From Saprospiraceae bacterium (lineage in GTDB: Bacteria > Bacteroidota > Bacteroidia > Chitinophagales > Saprospiraceae), in NCBI GenBank assembly GCA_041392805.1, contig JAWKLJ010000001.1:310001-374000 (forward strand): a DNA stretch of 64,000 bases, read 5' to 3'. The translations under genes and the position numbers were made by a program. Positions 27,088 through 37,800 of the stretch are shown here, in pieces. Every line of letters begins with the position of its first letter. The first letter of the stretch is position 1. Under the pieces are notes generated by a model that did no database searches, was not told the DNA's origin, and saw nothing but the letters and a program-made list of their open reading frames with translations.

Positions 27088-28932
27088 ATGAATCAGAACA
27101 ACCATAAATCCAAACTTATCCTATTCTTTCTGCTCCTCCCCATCCTGGCCTTTACCCAGGCAAAACAAACACCCCAAGGGCTCGACCTCTACCTCGTCAT
27201 CGGGCAATCCAACATGGCTGGGCGGGCTGAAATAAGAGACCAAGAACAGGCGCCACTCACAAACGTCTATCTATTCACCGGAGAGGCTACCAATCCTTGG
27301 ACCGAAGCCACCAATCCTTTAAATCGCTATTCCACGATCCGCAAAGAGATAAGCATGCAAAGGCTCAGTCCGGCCTACACCTTTGCAAAAAACATGGTTG
27401 CTTCGCGCAAAAAAGCCATGGGGCTGGTGATGAATGCACGTGGCGGAACGCAAATCGTACAATGGCTGCCAGGTACGCATTATTATGCCGAAGCGGTCAA
27501 ACAAACCAAAGCTGCACTAAAATACGGCACCCTCAAAGGAATCATCTGGCACCAGGGAGAAGGCGATGCCGATTCCATTCGAACGAATCTCTACCTGGGT
27601 CGCCTGGAAATATTGATCAACGCTTTTCGGGAAGAATTTGGCAACCCGGAATTGCCCTTTGTCGCTGGTCAATTATCGGAAGACAGGGAGCGGCGGATTC
27701 CGCTAAACAAGGCGCTCAAAGGTTTGCCTGATTTTATTCCGCATACCGGAATAGCTACCGCCGACGGAACCACCACCATGGAGGGCACTCATTTTGATTC
27801 GGACAGTCAAAACTTGTTGGGAGAACGCTATGCCGCTGAAATGCTGCGCCTGTTAACAGCCATAGAAAAAGTTGATAAGGACTTCAACTATCTTTTTGAG
27901 AAAGGGATGAGTGGGTATCAATGTTTCCGTATTCCCGCTATTATTCAATCCAAACAGGGTACGCTTCTAGCCTTTGCTGAAGCCCGAAAGGGGTCCTGCT
28001 CAGATACCGGAGACATTGATTTGGTGATGAGGAGGAGTACTGATAATGGTAAAACATGGAGCGCACTGTCCGTCATTTGGGACGATGGGGAAAATGTCTG
28101 CGGAAACCCCGTGCCTGTCGTTGAGCAGGAGAGCGGCCGCATCTGTTTATTGCTAACCTGGAACCTGGGCTCCGACCACGAAAGGGATATCATTGCCCAA
28201 ACGAGTAAAGATACCAGACGCGTATATGTGACCCAATCTGAGGATGACGGGCTGAACTGGGCAACACCCAAGGAGATTACCGCTAGCACCAAAAAGGACA
28301 ATTGGACCTGGTATGCCACCGGCCCTGGCCACGGCATTCAGCTATCCAAAAAATCAAAGCACAAGGGTCGACTGATTATCCCTTGCGATCATATTGAAGC
28401 CAATACCAAGCATTATTACTCCCATTCGATCTACTCAGATGACAAAGGGCAAACCTGGCAATTGGGTGGCAGCACGCCACAGCACCAGGTCAACGAATGC
28501 ACCGCCGTCGAACTTAGCAACGGCGACCTGATGCTCAACATGCGAAATTACGACCGAAACCATAAAAACAGGAAAGTCTCCATCAGTAAAGACGGCGGCT
28601 TGACCTGGTCCAGCCTCGAAAATGACGATACCTTAATCGAACCTATTTGCCAGGCCAGCATGCTTTCTAACCATAAAAAAGGAAAACAGCATGCCTTATT
28701 CTTTTCCAATCCCGCCAGTCAGGAAGGGCGCGTCAATATGACCCTACGACAAAGTAAGGACAATGGGAAAACCTGGCCAAAGGCCATCGTCATCCACGCC
28801 GGCCCTTCGGCCTACTCCGATCTGGTGATGCTCAATGACCATCAAATCGGAATCCTATATGAAGGAGGGGTAGATTCGCCTTATGAAGGGATTGCGTTTG
28901 AGGTTGTTAGAGTGGAGGTTTTTGAAAAATAG
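27088..28932 (+). CDS. Sialate O-acetylesterase / exo-sialidase (GH33-like) fusion
   Basis: A 614-aa exported protein joining two enzymes. Residues 1-24 are a signal peptide. About 30-270 is a SASA-type esterase domain with nucleophile Ser41 in VIGQSNMAG and the EGTHFD His region. About 275-612 is a six-bladed sialidase: the FRIP motif in YQCFRIPAI, EAR in FAEARKGS, and five Asp boxes (STDNGKTW, SEDDGLNW, SDDKGQTW, SKDGGLTW, SKDNGKTW). The fusion would remove O-acetyl groups and then cleave terminal sialic acid in one polypeptide. No sialic acid catabolism genes are in the window. The ATG at 27088 starts a clear signal peptide. Alternatively the esterase half could act on other acetylated sugars. 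Confidence 0.9.
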   Translation: MNQNNHKSKLILFFLLLPILAFTQAKQTPQGLDLYLVIGQSNMAGRAEIRDQEQAPLTNVYLFTGEATNPWTEATNPLNRYSTIRKEISMQRLSPAYTFAKNMVASRKKAMGLVMNARGGTQIVQWLPGTHYYAEAVKQTKAALKYGTLKGIIWHQGEGDADSIRTNLYLGRLEILINAFREEFGNPELPFVAGQLSEDRERRIPLNKALKGLPDFIPHTGIATADGTTTMEGTHFDSDSQNLLGERYAAEMLRLLTAIEKVDKDFNYLFEKGMSGYQCFRIPAIIQSKQGTLLAFAEARKGSCSDTGDIDLVMRRSTDNGKTWSALSVIWDDGENVCGNPVPVVEQESGRICLLLTWNLGSDHERDIIAQTSKDTRRVYVTQSEDDGLNWATPKEITASTKKDNWTWYATGPGHGIQLSKKSKHKGRLIIPCDHIEANTKHYYSHSIYSDDKGQTWQLGGSTPQHQVNECTAVELSNGDLMLNMRNYDRNHKNRKVSISKDGGLTWSSLENDDTLIEPICQASMLSNHKKGKQHALFFSNPASQEGRVNMTLRQSKDNGKTWPKAIVIHAGPSAYSDLVMLNDHQIGILYEGGVDSPYEGIAFEVVRVEVFEK

Positions 28933-29079
28933 ACACTAGGGCCTAATTTTTACAAAAGCAGTGGATATTAAGTATAAATAGGCCATATTATGCAAAATAT
29001 TTTACATAAAGCTTATTACTCACCTGGGTAGTTTTCTTTTTTTCTAGTTTTGTTTCTTGGAGATTCGTTATCTAAAAAT

Positions 29080-29087
29080 TACCTTTG
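29080..29087 (+). promoter_or_regulatory. Candidate Bacteroidota -7 box upstream of the second SusC gene
   Basis: TACCTTTG fits the TAnnTTTG consensus and lies 105 bases before the SusC start. Upstream TTTG-like sequences exist (TTTTG at 29048-29052 and a TCTTGG step nearer), but the spacing is not ideal, so the call is tentative. The rest of the 260-base gap after the sialidase gene is AT-rich with nothing else evident. Confidence 0.35.
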
Positions 29088-29192
29088 GGAATCTGGCGAA
29101 AATTTATGATATACTATGGTTTCCGCCATTTCGAGTTTTTGCAAGTCCATTTTTTTTTTGACCTATTAACTTTTCCAACGTAAATTAAGAAA

Positions 29193-32100
29193 ATGAAGAA
29201 CCAACCTACACTTAAATCCAAGCCGCTAGACGCCCTGAGGCGCTATGCCTGTTTAACAACGCTGTTGTTATTCAGCACCGTGTTTTCTTCTGCTTTATTT
29301 GCTCAGCAATTGACTGTATCTGGTACGGTCACTTCGGCTGACAATGAACCGCTAATTGGTGCCACCATTACAGTTATGGGTACTTCATCAGGTACCATCA
29401 CTGATATTGATGGCAAGTACTCCATAGCCACGGATGGAGCTGCAACTTTGGTTTATTCCTATACAGGATTTGCCAGCCAGGAAGTTGCCGTCAATAATAG
29501 GACGCAAATCGATATCTCCTTGGCTGTTGATTCTGAAATTCTGGATGAAGTTGTCGTGGTGGGATATGGTACGCAAAGAAAAGCGACCTTGACTGGCTCT
29601 GTCGCTGCGATTGGCGGAACGGAACTGGAAAAATCCCTTTCACCTAACTTAGGTGCCGCATTGGCTGGAAAAGTAGCAGGACTTTATATTGATACCCGAA
29701 CAGCCGAGCCAGGTGCGGATGATCCTGCGATTAGGGTGAGGGGTACGAATACCTTTAATAACTCTTCCGCATTGATCGTTATCGATGGTATTCCTAATCG
29801 TGCTGGGGGCCTTACCAGGATTAACCCTGCTGATATTGAAAGTATCTCAGTATTGAAAGATGCCTCTGCGGCCATCTACGGTGCGCGTGCGGCAAATGGG
29901 GTAATCCTTATCACCACCAAACGTGGTAAATCTGGCCGTCCATCCGTGCAAGTGACCACCAACTTTGGTACGCAATCTTTTACCAGGGTCCCTGAAATGT
30001 TGACGGGCGCAGAATACATGGATTTGGTGAACCTGCTCAACGTTTATAAACTGCCAACCAATGAATGGGATGCTGCTAATAAGGTGCGAGGAACACCTTT
30101 TACTCGTCCTAATGGCGAAGTTTTAAATCCAACCTATCCCACAGATAGGATTGAGAACACTAGGGCTGGGACAGATAAATGGAATTATCCTGATACCGAT
30201 TGGTTTGAGGAAGTTTCCAGCAAAAATGCCCCAACCCAGCGTCAGAACTTGCAAATATCTGGTGGAACGGATCAAGTTTCTTACCTCGCCTCTTTTGGAT
30301 ATTTGACACAAGGCATCAACTTTAAGAATTCACCTAAGGGTTTCTCACAGTTCGACCTTCGGCTAAATCTTGATGCAAAAATCAACCAATACCTGAGTTT
30401 TGATGTCGGATTATATTCCCGACAAGAAGAAAATTATTCTTCTACACGTGGTAACCCTATTCCTGATTTGATCAGACAATATCCTTGGTTTCCTGCCTAC
30501 TGGCCTACCGGAGAATTTGGTCCTGATATTGAAAATGGTAATAATCCAGCTATTCGTGTGACCGATTTGCCGGGCTACAACGATAACAGCAGAAATTATG
30601 TTCAAAGTAATATGGGTTTAACCCTTAAGATTCCAGGTATAGAAGGACTGCAAGTCAGAGCGAATGTTTCTTATGATAAATTCAATCATGACTTTAAGCA
30701 ATGGAACCGCCCCTGGGTACTTTACACCTGGGATGGCGTCAACAAAAACTCTTCCGGTTTAACTGCAGCTCAACGTGGTCCTGGAGATCCAAGTTTGACC
30801 CAAGACCATACTACCCTGACCGATATTACCGCTACGGTAAATGCTACTTATGAAAAGACCCTAGGCGATCATTACTTTAAAGTGCTGGGAGGGGTAACTC
30901 GCGAAGAATCAGAAAGAAGCTACACCAGAGCTTTCAAACGTTTTTTCTTGTCTAATGATTTAGCTCAATTAAGCTTTGGCGGTAATGATGGCCAGTTCAG
31001 TGCAGGAACAGGACTTGAAACTGCCCGATTGAACTATTATGGTCGTTTGAATTATTCCTACAAATTCAAATACTTGATTGAAGGGCTATTCCGCTATGAT
31101 GGTTCTTACCTTTTCCCTCCAGATAGCCGCTACGGCTTTTTCCCTGGTATGTCAGTCGGATGGGTGGCCTCAGAGGAGCCCTTCTTCAAAAATGCCTTGC
31201 CCTTTTTGGATTACTTCAAGCTAAGGGCTTCTTGGGGGCAGTTGGGTAACGATAACGTTAATCCTTTTCAATACCTTGCCTCTTATGGTTTCTCAGCTAC
31301 TGGTTTAGAAACAGTCGTTACGACAGCCTATGAAACCAAAGTACCCAACCCTAATATTACTTGGGAGACCGCTACTTCAACAAATGTCGGTTTCGATTTA
31401 GAGGTTTTAAATAACCGCTTGTCTTTGGGATTTGATGTATTCAAAAACACTAGGAAAGATATCCTAACGCTACCTAACCTTACCCTACCTCAATATAGTG
31501 GTATCACGCCTCCAGCCCAAAACATTGGAGAATTTCAGAACGTAGGATATGAATTAACACTGGGACTTAATGGCAAAACCAACGCAGGACTGCAGTATAG
31601 CTTCTCTTTCAACTTTAGCAATTCCGACAATAAATTGGTATTTGTAGATGAGCCGCTTTTGGCCGACCGCCCTTGGCAACGAGAGACTGGCGGAGAAATC
31701 GGAAGACCTTTGCTTTACCGCTTTGTTGGTGTATTCCGATCTCAGGCAGAAATCGATGCTGAAACATTGGATTATAGTGGCGTGACGCCTCTCCTAAAGC
31801 CTGGAGACGCACGTGTTGAAGACATCAGCGGAAATGGTAAAATTGGCCCAGAAGATAGAACTCGTGTAGGTGGCAGTGCTTTTGCCGATACACAATTTGG
31901 TTTTAATACCTCTTTGAGCTTTAAAAACTTTGACTTCAATATGTATTGGGCTGGTGCCACTGGCGGTTATAACCTTTATGAGTGGAGCTTTATGTCAGGT
32001 ACCTTGGCCAATGTACAGCGTGAAGTAGCAGAACGTGCATGGTCTATTGACAATCCTAACGCTCCTTTCCCAAGGCTAGCTGACAGGGGAGACCAATGGT

Positions 32101-32396
32101 ATTCTGGACAAACAGATTATGCCCTCCTGACCAGGGATTATATCCGTATGAAATCAATTGAAATAGGATACAACTTTGATCCAGCCATGATTAAAAGGAT
32201 TGGCGCTCAGAATTTAAGGATTTCTTTATCAGGTACCAATCTTATCACTATTACCGATTTCCCTTTTGACCCTGAAATTTTGCAGGGTGGTTCGGACGTT
32301 ACCAATACCAGAAATGCCAGTGGTGGTGCGCTCAATAATGGAGAGGGCTATCCAATGTTAAAAACACTTGTTGCAGGATTGCGAATAACTTTTTAA
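29193..32396 (+). CDS. SusC/RagA-family TonB-dependent outer-membrane transporter (second pair)
   Basis: A 1,067-aa outer-membrane importer. The signal peptide has a long basic n-region and ends near LFAQQ. A carboxypeptidase-regulatory-like domain (about 42-120) is followed by a TonB box region LDEVVVVGYGTQRKATLTG, the plug motif SVLKDASAAIYGARAANG and a barrel ending in LVAGLRITF. It is clearly different in sequence from the SusC at 14931-18008, so the window holds two separate import systems. SusD follows after 11 bases. No STN domain is present. Confidence 0.96.
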   Translation: MKNQPTLKSKPLDALRRYACLTTLLLFSTVFSSALFAQQLTVSGTVTSADNEPLIGATITVMGTSSGTITDIDGKYSIATDGAATLVYSYTGFASQEVAVNNRTQIDISLAVDSEILDEVVVVGYGTQRKATLTGSVAAIGGTELEKSLSPNLGAALAGKVAGLYIDTRTAEPGADDPAIRVRGTNTFNNSSALIVIDGIPNRAGGLTRINPADIESISVLKDASAAIYGARAANGVILITTKRGKSGRPSVQVTTNFGTQSFTRVPEMLTGAEYMDLVNLLNVYKLPTNEWDAANKVRGTPFTRPNGEVLNPTYPTDRIENTRAGTDKWNYPDTDWFEEVSSKNAPTQRQNLQISGGTDQVSYLASFGYLTQGINFKNSPKGFSQFDLRLNLDAKINQYLSFDVGLYSRQEENYSSTRGNPIPDLIRQYPWFPAYWPTGEFGPDIENGNNPAIRVTDLPGYNDNSRNYVQSNMGLTLKIPGIEGLQVRANVSYDKFNHDFKQWNRPWVLYTWDGVNKNSSGLTAAQRGPGDPSLTQDHTTLTDITATVNATYEKTLGDHYFKVLGGVTREESERSYTRAFKRFFLSNDLAQLSFGGNDGQFSAGTGLETARLNYYGRLNYSYKFKYLIEGLFRYDGSYLFPPDSRYGFFPGMSVGWVASEEPFFKNALPFLDYFKLRASWGQLGNDNVNPFQYLASYGFSATGLETVVTTAYETKVPNPNITWETATSTNVGFDLEVLNNRLSLGFDVFKNTRKDILTLPNLTLPQYSGITPPAQNIGEFQNVGYELTLGLNGKTNAGLQYSFSFNFSNSDNKLVFVDEPLLADRPWQRETGGEIGRPLLYRFVGVFRSQAEIDAETLDYSGVTPLLKPGDARVEDISGNGKIGPEDRTRVGGSAFADTQFGFNTSLSFKNFDFNMYWAGATGGYNLYEWSFMSGTLANVQREVAERAWSIDNPNAPFPRLADRGDQWYSGQTDYALLTRDYIRMKSIEIGYNFDPAMIKRIGAQNLRISLSGTNLITITDFPFDPEILQGGSDVTNTRNASGGALNNGEGYPMLKTLVAGLRITF

Positions 32397-32407
32397 ACAA
32401 TAATATA

Positions 32408-34276
32408 ATGAAGACGAGTACTTTTAAAATAACATCGCTGCTGGTCGTCGGGCTTTTTCTGGCCAGTTGCAATGATGACTTCTTAGACACCACCCCGCTG
32501 GGCGAGGTGGCTGAAAGTAATGTTTGGTCGTCCGAGAAACTCGCCGAGGCAGCTGTCTTAGATTTGTATTCAGGTACATGGGCTGGTACCTTAACGCGAG
32601 AAGAAACCACCGATGCTTTTACGGATCAGGCCGTATTCACTCACCCAGGACGCGGTGTGGATGGCTATACCGAGGGTAAAATGAACCCTGCTGGTGGTTA
32701 CATGGATATGCAATGGTTTAGCTGGTCCCAGTTATACCCATTTATCCGTAGAGCAAATATCGCTATTCAACGACTGACCGCCAATGAGGCAGGCTTCAAT
32801 GAGGCTTTTACAAAGCGATTGTTAGGGGAAGCTTATTTCATGAGAGGGTATTTTTATACACAACTCATGAGACAATTTGGTGGTGTGGTGCTTTTAACAG
32901 AGCCCTTAACATTGGATAGTAAGCCAAACAACCCTCGATCGTCTTTTGAAGCGACTGTAAATCAAATCGTTTCCGATTTGGATCAGGCTATTAATTTATT
33001 GGCGGACGCTCCTGCCAGCAAGGCAAGAGCACACAAAATCACAGCATTGGCTATGAAATCAAGGGTGTTGACCCACGCAGCCAGTGACTTGTATGACGCC
33101 AACAAAGCATCTGTGGTATCAACGATTGCTTCCTATAGTAACAAGGAGTTGATCGGCTATACCAGTGGCAGTCAAGCTCAACGCTGGGAAGCTGCCAAAG
33201 CAGCTTCTAAAGCTTTATTGGATGCAACCACTGGTTATAAATTAGACTATGCAGCGCCAGCGCCACATGCAGAAGCCGTGCAAAATTACGAGGATATCTG
33301 GCTCCAAGGAGACAAAAACCAAGATTTCATTTGGGGAAGGTTAATCGAGGAATTTGGTTTCGGTTCAAGAACCTACCCTGGTGGTGATGGTTGGTCTCAA
33401 GGTCCTGGAATGGTTGCCTTATACCATGGCCCTAATGGATACCATGAGTGGGCTGGTACCACGCCAACAGAAGCCCTGGTTTCTAAATACGATATGGCAG
33501 ATGGTACCAAATTCGATTGGAATAAGGCCGAACATGCCGCTGCACCTTATGACAATCGGGAGCCACGATTTTATTCAACTATTTTGTATGATGGTGGCCC
33601 TTGGAAGCAACGAACCGACGATGTGGTAAAATTTGATAAGTTTAATGAAATCCAAACAGGATATTATACTTTATCTAATGGTACGACTATCAATGGTGTG
33701 GATACCCGCCAAGGACCAATCGAAGATTGGAACGGTTCTAGAACAGGCTACTATTTCAAGAAATTTGCTGACCCATATTTGCCAGCATCGTGGCCAAATA
33801 ACCTGCAAAAGGTGGATGCACCCTATATTCGCTATGCTGAAGTTTTGTTGAACTACGTAGAGGCCAATATTAACTTGGGTGACGAAACAGAAGCCAAAGC
33901 CTGGTTAAATAAACTCCGATTCAGAAACGGTTTACCTGAGGTGACCGCTACGGGAGCAGAATTGTTGGAGCTCTATAAAAGAGAACGCGATAAAGAGCTG
34001 GTCAATGAAGATGCCCGCCTGTTTGATATGAAACGATGGCTGGAAGGACCTCAATCCTTGAATAAACAAGTGCAGCAAATCTTGATTCAGGCAACACAAA
34101 AACCTGGTACAACGGTTACGGATTATCGCAAGGATACCGCCTTGTTCGACTATATCTACCGACCGACCAATATCGTTTTTGAGAATAGAATATGGCGAGA
34201 CCATGTCTATTTTATGCCGATCAGCCAACAAGAAATAGACAGGGATCCTTCCCTCATTCAGAATCCTGGCTACTAG
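32408..34276 (+). CDS. SusD/RagB-family glycan-binding lipoprotein (second pair)
   Basis: A 622-aa outer-membrane lipoprotein with Cys21 in FLASC followed by NDDFLDTTPLG, a classic SusD opening. LLGEAYFMRGYFYTQLMRQFGG and the ending PISQQEIDRDPSLIQNPGY are family hallmarks. It binds the oligosaccharide delivered to the SusC encoded just upstream, with which it forms one transcription unit. Downstream lie a palindromic repeat and a terminator. Confidence 0.95.
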   Translation: MKTSTFKITSLLVVGLFLASCNDDFLDTTPLGEVAESNVWSSEKLAEAAVLDLYSGTWAGTLTREETTDAFTDQAVFTHPGRGVDGYTEGKMNPAGGYMDMQWFSWSQLYPFIRRANIAIQRLTANEAGFNEAFTKRLLGEAYFMRGYFYTQLMRQFGGVVLLTEPLTLDSKPNNPRSSFEATVNQIVSDLDQAINLLADAPASKARAHKITALAMKSRVLTHAASDLYDANKASVVSTIASYSNKELIGYTSGSQAQRWEAAKAASKALLDATTGYKLDYAAPAPHAEAVQNYEDIWLQGDKNQDFIWGRLIEEFGFGSRTYPGGDGWSQGPGMVALYHGPNGYHEWAGTTPTEALVSKYDMADGTKFDWNKAEHAAAPYDNREPRFYSTILYDGGPWKQRTDDVVKFDKFNEIQTGYYTLSNGTTINGVDTRQGPIEDWNGSRTGYYFKKFADPYLPASWPNNLQKVDAPYIRYAEVLLNYVEANINLGDETEAKAWLNKLRFRNGLPEVTATGAELLELYKRERDKELVNEDARLFDMKRWLEGPQSLNKQVQQILIQATQKPGTTVTDYRKDTALFDYIYRPTNIVFENRIWRDHVYFMPISQQEIDRDPSLIQNPGY

Positions 34277-34301
34277 CGGACTTTTGACCATTCGTTGTTT
34301 T

Positions 34302-34366
34302 GAAGTGGGAAGTGGGAAAGCGCAGGAGCGCACTTTTCCGACTTCCCACTTCCGACTTCCCACTTT
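34302..34366. repeat. GGAAG/CTTCC hairpin repeat after SusD
   Basis: GAAGTGGGAAGTGGGAAAGC faces TCCGACTTCCCACTTCCGAC with a GCGCAGGAGCGC palindrome in the centre. GGACTTTTGACC lies just before it and a CCATCTAGCC step just after. It starts 26 bases past the SusD stop, in the 559-base gap 34277-34835. Confidence 0.65.
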
Positions 34367-34441
34367 TTCCCATCTAGCCTGGAAATCTGAGGATTTCTTA
34401 AAGCATCAGAAGTCCAATAGCAATAACTAGGCTTGAAAAAG

Positions 34442-34478
34442 AATAACCCTCAGCTTGATTGCCGAGGGTTATTTTTTT
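34442..34478 (+). terminator. Intrinsic terminator downstream of the second SusD
   Basis: AATAACCCTC pairs with GAGGGTTATT across a 12-base loop, followed by a seven-T run. It is 166 bases after the SusD stop and should end the SusCD transcript before the FG-GAP gene. Confidence 0.8.
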
Positions 34479-34552
34479 GTATAATAGTAAAGGCCGATGG
34501 ATAATTTCGTAAATTGTAGCCTGTTTTTGACTTTGGATAGCGGTGGTGGCAG

Positions 34553-34750
34553 CCTTTCTAAGGCTGGACGAAGCAGCGTTTTGAAATCGGAAGGCGGAAG
34601 TGGGAAGTGGGAAAGGCGCAGGAGTGCAATGAAGTCGGAAGTCGGAAAGGCCCAGGAGCGCGATTTTCCGACTTCCGACTTCGCACTTCCGGTTTCCGAC
34701 TTCCGACTTTCACCTTCCCACTTCCGCCTTCCGACTTTCACCTTCCCAAG
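34553..34750. repeat. Extended GGAAG/CTTCC repeat cluster with CTAAGGCTGGAC end
   Basis: The cluster opens with TTTCTAAGGCTGGACGAAGC, as at 26501 and 61691-61772. It then carries many GGAAGT and GGAAGGCGG units, a GCCCAGGAGCGCG centre, and many ACTTCC and ACCTTCCC units in the reverse sense. The frame of the downstream gene happens to stay open across it, giving a low-complexity false N-terminus. Confidence 0.65.
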
Positions 34751-34835
34751 TCTTTATTTGAGCTTGAAAATTTTGATAAATATGCCGACTACCTTTTTTA
34801 CCTCACTAAGCGCTATTAGACCATACCAATTTATT

Positions 34836-37800
34836 ATGAAAAGCTATTTATATTCCTTCATTTTAGTAGTATTGGCCTCCTCCTGCGAACAAAAGCCAAC
34901 GACACCATTCTCTAAACTCGACGCCGAAGCAACAGGCGTCCACTTCAAAAATGAATTGACCGAGACCCATTCTTACAATTATTTCACCTACCCCTATATG
35001 TATCTGGGTGGTGGTGTCTCCGTAGGAGATATCAATAATGATGGCCTGGAAGACCTATTTTTCACAGGAAATATGGTCGATAATAAACTGTACCTGAATA
35101 AGGGGAACCTGGTATTTGAAGATATTTCTCAAAGTGCAGGCATCACTGGCGATGAGCGATGGTATTCAGGTACGACCTTTGTAGACATTAACCAGGATGG
35201 TTATCTCGACATCTATTGCTCCGTTGGTGGCAAAAATGGCCCTAACAACAACGTCCTATATATCAATAACCAAGACAACACCTTTACAGAAAGGGCCAAG
35301 GAATTTGGTATTGATTGTGATGGCATTAGCATGCATTCAACCTTCTTTGATTATGATAAAGATGGTGATCTCGACTTATTTGTCATCAATTATCCCCCAA
35401 CCAGCTTTACGGCTCCGGTCGAATATTATCATTATATGCTTGAGCATCACGAGGAAAAGGATTCTGATAAACTGTATAGGAATGACAATGGTCATTTTAC
35501 GGATGTCACTGTGGCGGCGGGTTTGAGTACCTTCGGATTGAGTTTAGGGGTAGTGGCTTCGGATGTCAATAATGATGGTTATGCCGACATTTATATCTCC
35601 AATGATTTTAATGCCCCCGACTTTTTGTTTATCAATAACCAAGACGGAACCTTTACCAATCAAATTCAGACTTGTCTGCAACAAACGTCGTTTTTTGGCA
35701 TGGGCGCTGATATCGCCGACTTCAACAATGATGGGCTCATGGATATTTTCCAATTGGATATGTCAGCCGACGACAATTTCCGATCCAAGGCCAATATGTC
35801 CTCAATGGACCCCGCAGCCTTCTACAAAGCGGTAGAACTCGGCCTGCACCACCAAAACATGCAAAATTCGCTCCAAATGAATAATGGCAATGCACCAGGC
35901 GAGCTTCCATTGTTCAGTAATGTAGCCCGCTTGGCAGGTGTTTCCTCAACCGATTGGAGCTGGGGATCCCTACTGGCAGATTTTGATAATGATGGTTGGA
36001 AAGACCTCTTCGTGACCAACGGTATTCGACGTGATGTCAACAACAAAGATTTTTATGGCAAGCATCGCGAGTTTTTTAAGAAAATGGAAACGGATACCAA
36101 CTATAAACATAAAGAAGAGGAAGTTGGATTACTAAAGTACCTGGAAGAATTGCCTTCTGAAAAATTGAGCAACTACATGTTCCAAAACAATCGCGATTTG
36201 ACCTTTACCAATAAAGCAGAAGATTGGGGTTTTGACGAAAAAACTTTCTCGAATGGTGTGGCTTATTCCGATTTGGACAATGACGGAGATTTAGATTTAA
36301 TTATCAATAACTTAGAAGATGTAGCCAGCATCTATCGCAATAATACTACAGACAATAACTACTTAACCATTGACTTAAAAGGCAATAAAAAGGTATTGCC
36401 CAACGGAAGTAAAGTTACCATCTACACCCCAGATGGCATGCAGGTACAGGAGCACAATGTAGTTCGTGGGTATTTGTCTTCTGTTTCGCCCCTCTTGCAT
36501 TTCGGCCTCGGCACTACTTCAAAAGTAGATAGCATTTTAGTCACATGGTCTAATGGCACTACTTCAAAACTAAATGACATTAAAGCCAATCAAAGACAAA
36601 CCATTAACTACGATGAATCGAATGCGATCAAAATACTGGCATCAAAAAATACCAGCCCAAAACGCTTTGAAACCGTAGCCTTGCCTAACCCTTATGAACA
36701 CCAAGAGAATCCTTTTAACGATTTTGAAGTTGAAGTACTATTGCCTCACAAAAACTCCACTTTAGGACCTGCTTTGGCCACCGGCGACTTGAATGGCGAT
36801 GGCAGAACGGATTACATCGTTGGTGGTGCTGTAGGGCAGGTATCAGGTGTTTATTTGCAGAATGACCAGGGTGGTTTTGAGGAATTAGTTGTCCCTGACC
36901 TCCAAGAGGATAAATACTATGAAGACCTTGGAATACTCATTTTCGATGCCGATCAGGATGGTGACCAGGATTTCTATATCGCTAGTGGGGGCAACGAATT
37001 TAAGCCTAATTCACCAGGATACGAGGATCGACTCTACGAAAATATGGGTGATAATACTTTCCGACGCAATAAAACGGCACTACCCGATATCAAGGCTAGT
37101 GGGTTGAACATAAGCGCCTCGGATTTTGACCACGATGGCGATCTGGATCTCTTTGTGGGCGGACGCTTAATTCCCAAAAGATACCCCTACCCTGCTGATT
37201 CTTATCTATTGGAAAATGTCAGTACTGCTGGAGACATCAAATTTGTGAATGCGACCGAAAAGGTATTACCTGAACTAAAAACTTTAGGCCTCGTCACTGC
37301 CTCTAGTTGGATCGATTTTGACAATGACGGCTGGGAAGACCTGGTACTGGTGGGTGAATGGATGCCCATCAAATGCTATAAAAACAGCAATGGAACATTT
37401 GAGGATGTTTCTGATAAGCTTTTAGATGACACCTATTCGGGGTGGTGGTTTGATATCAAAAAAGGAGATTTTGACAATGATGGAGATCAGGATCTAATCG
37501 TAGGCAATTTGGGTAAAAACTATAAATACCAAGCCAAACCATCCGCGCCATTTAAGGTATACTTAAACGATTTTGATCGTAATGAAAGTCCTGACATTGT
37601 ACTCAGCTACAAAAAGAAAGATGTGGAATTTCCCGTTCGTGGACGCCAGTGTTCCTCCCAACAAATGCCTGCGATAAAAGTGAAATTCAAGGATTATAAT
37701 TCCTTTGCCAGTGCGACATTGAACCAGATCTATACTTCTAAGCTTTTAGAAGAGTCCTTGAGTTATGAAATCACCTCATTTGCCAGCATTTATCTCGAAA

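Noticed and set aside
34553..34750. CRISPR array or tandem repeat gene
   Set aside because: Units are irregular, face both directions and have no spacers of constant length.
34497..34835. Upstream extension of the FG-GAP/ASPIC frame
   Set aside because: It runs through the GGAAG/CTTCC repeat cluster; the clear lipoprotein signal begins at 34836.
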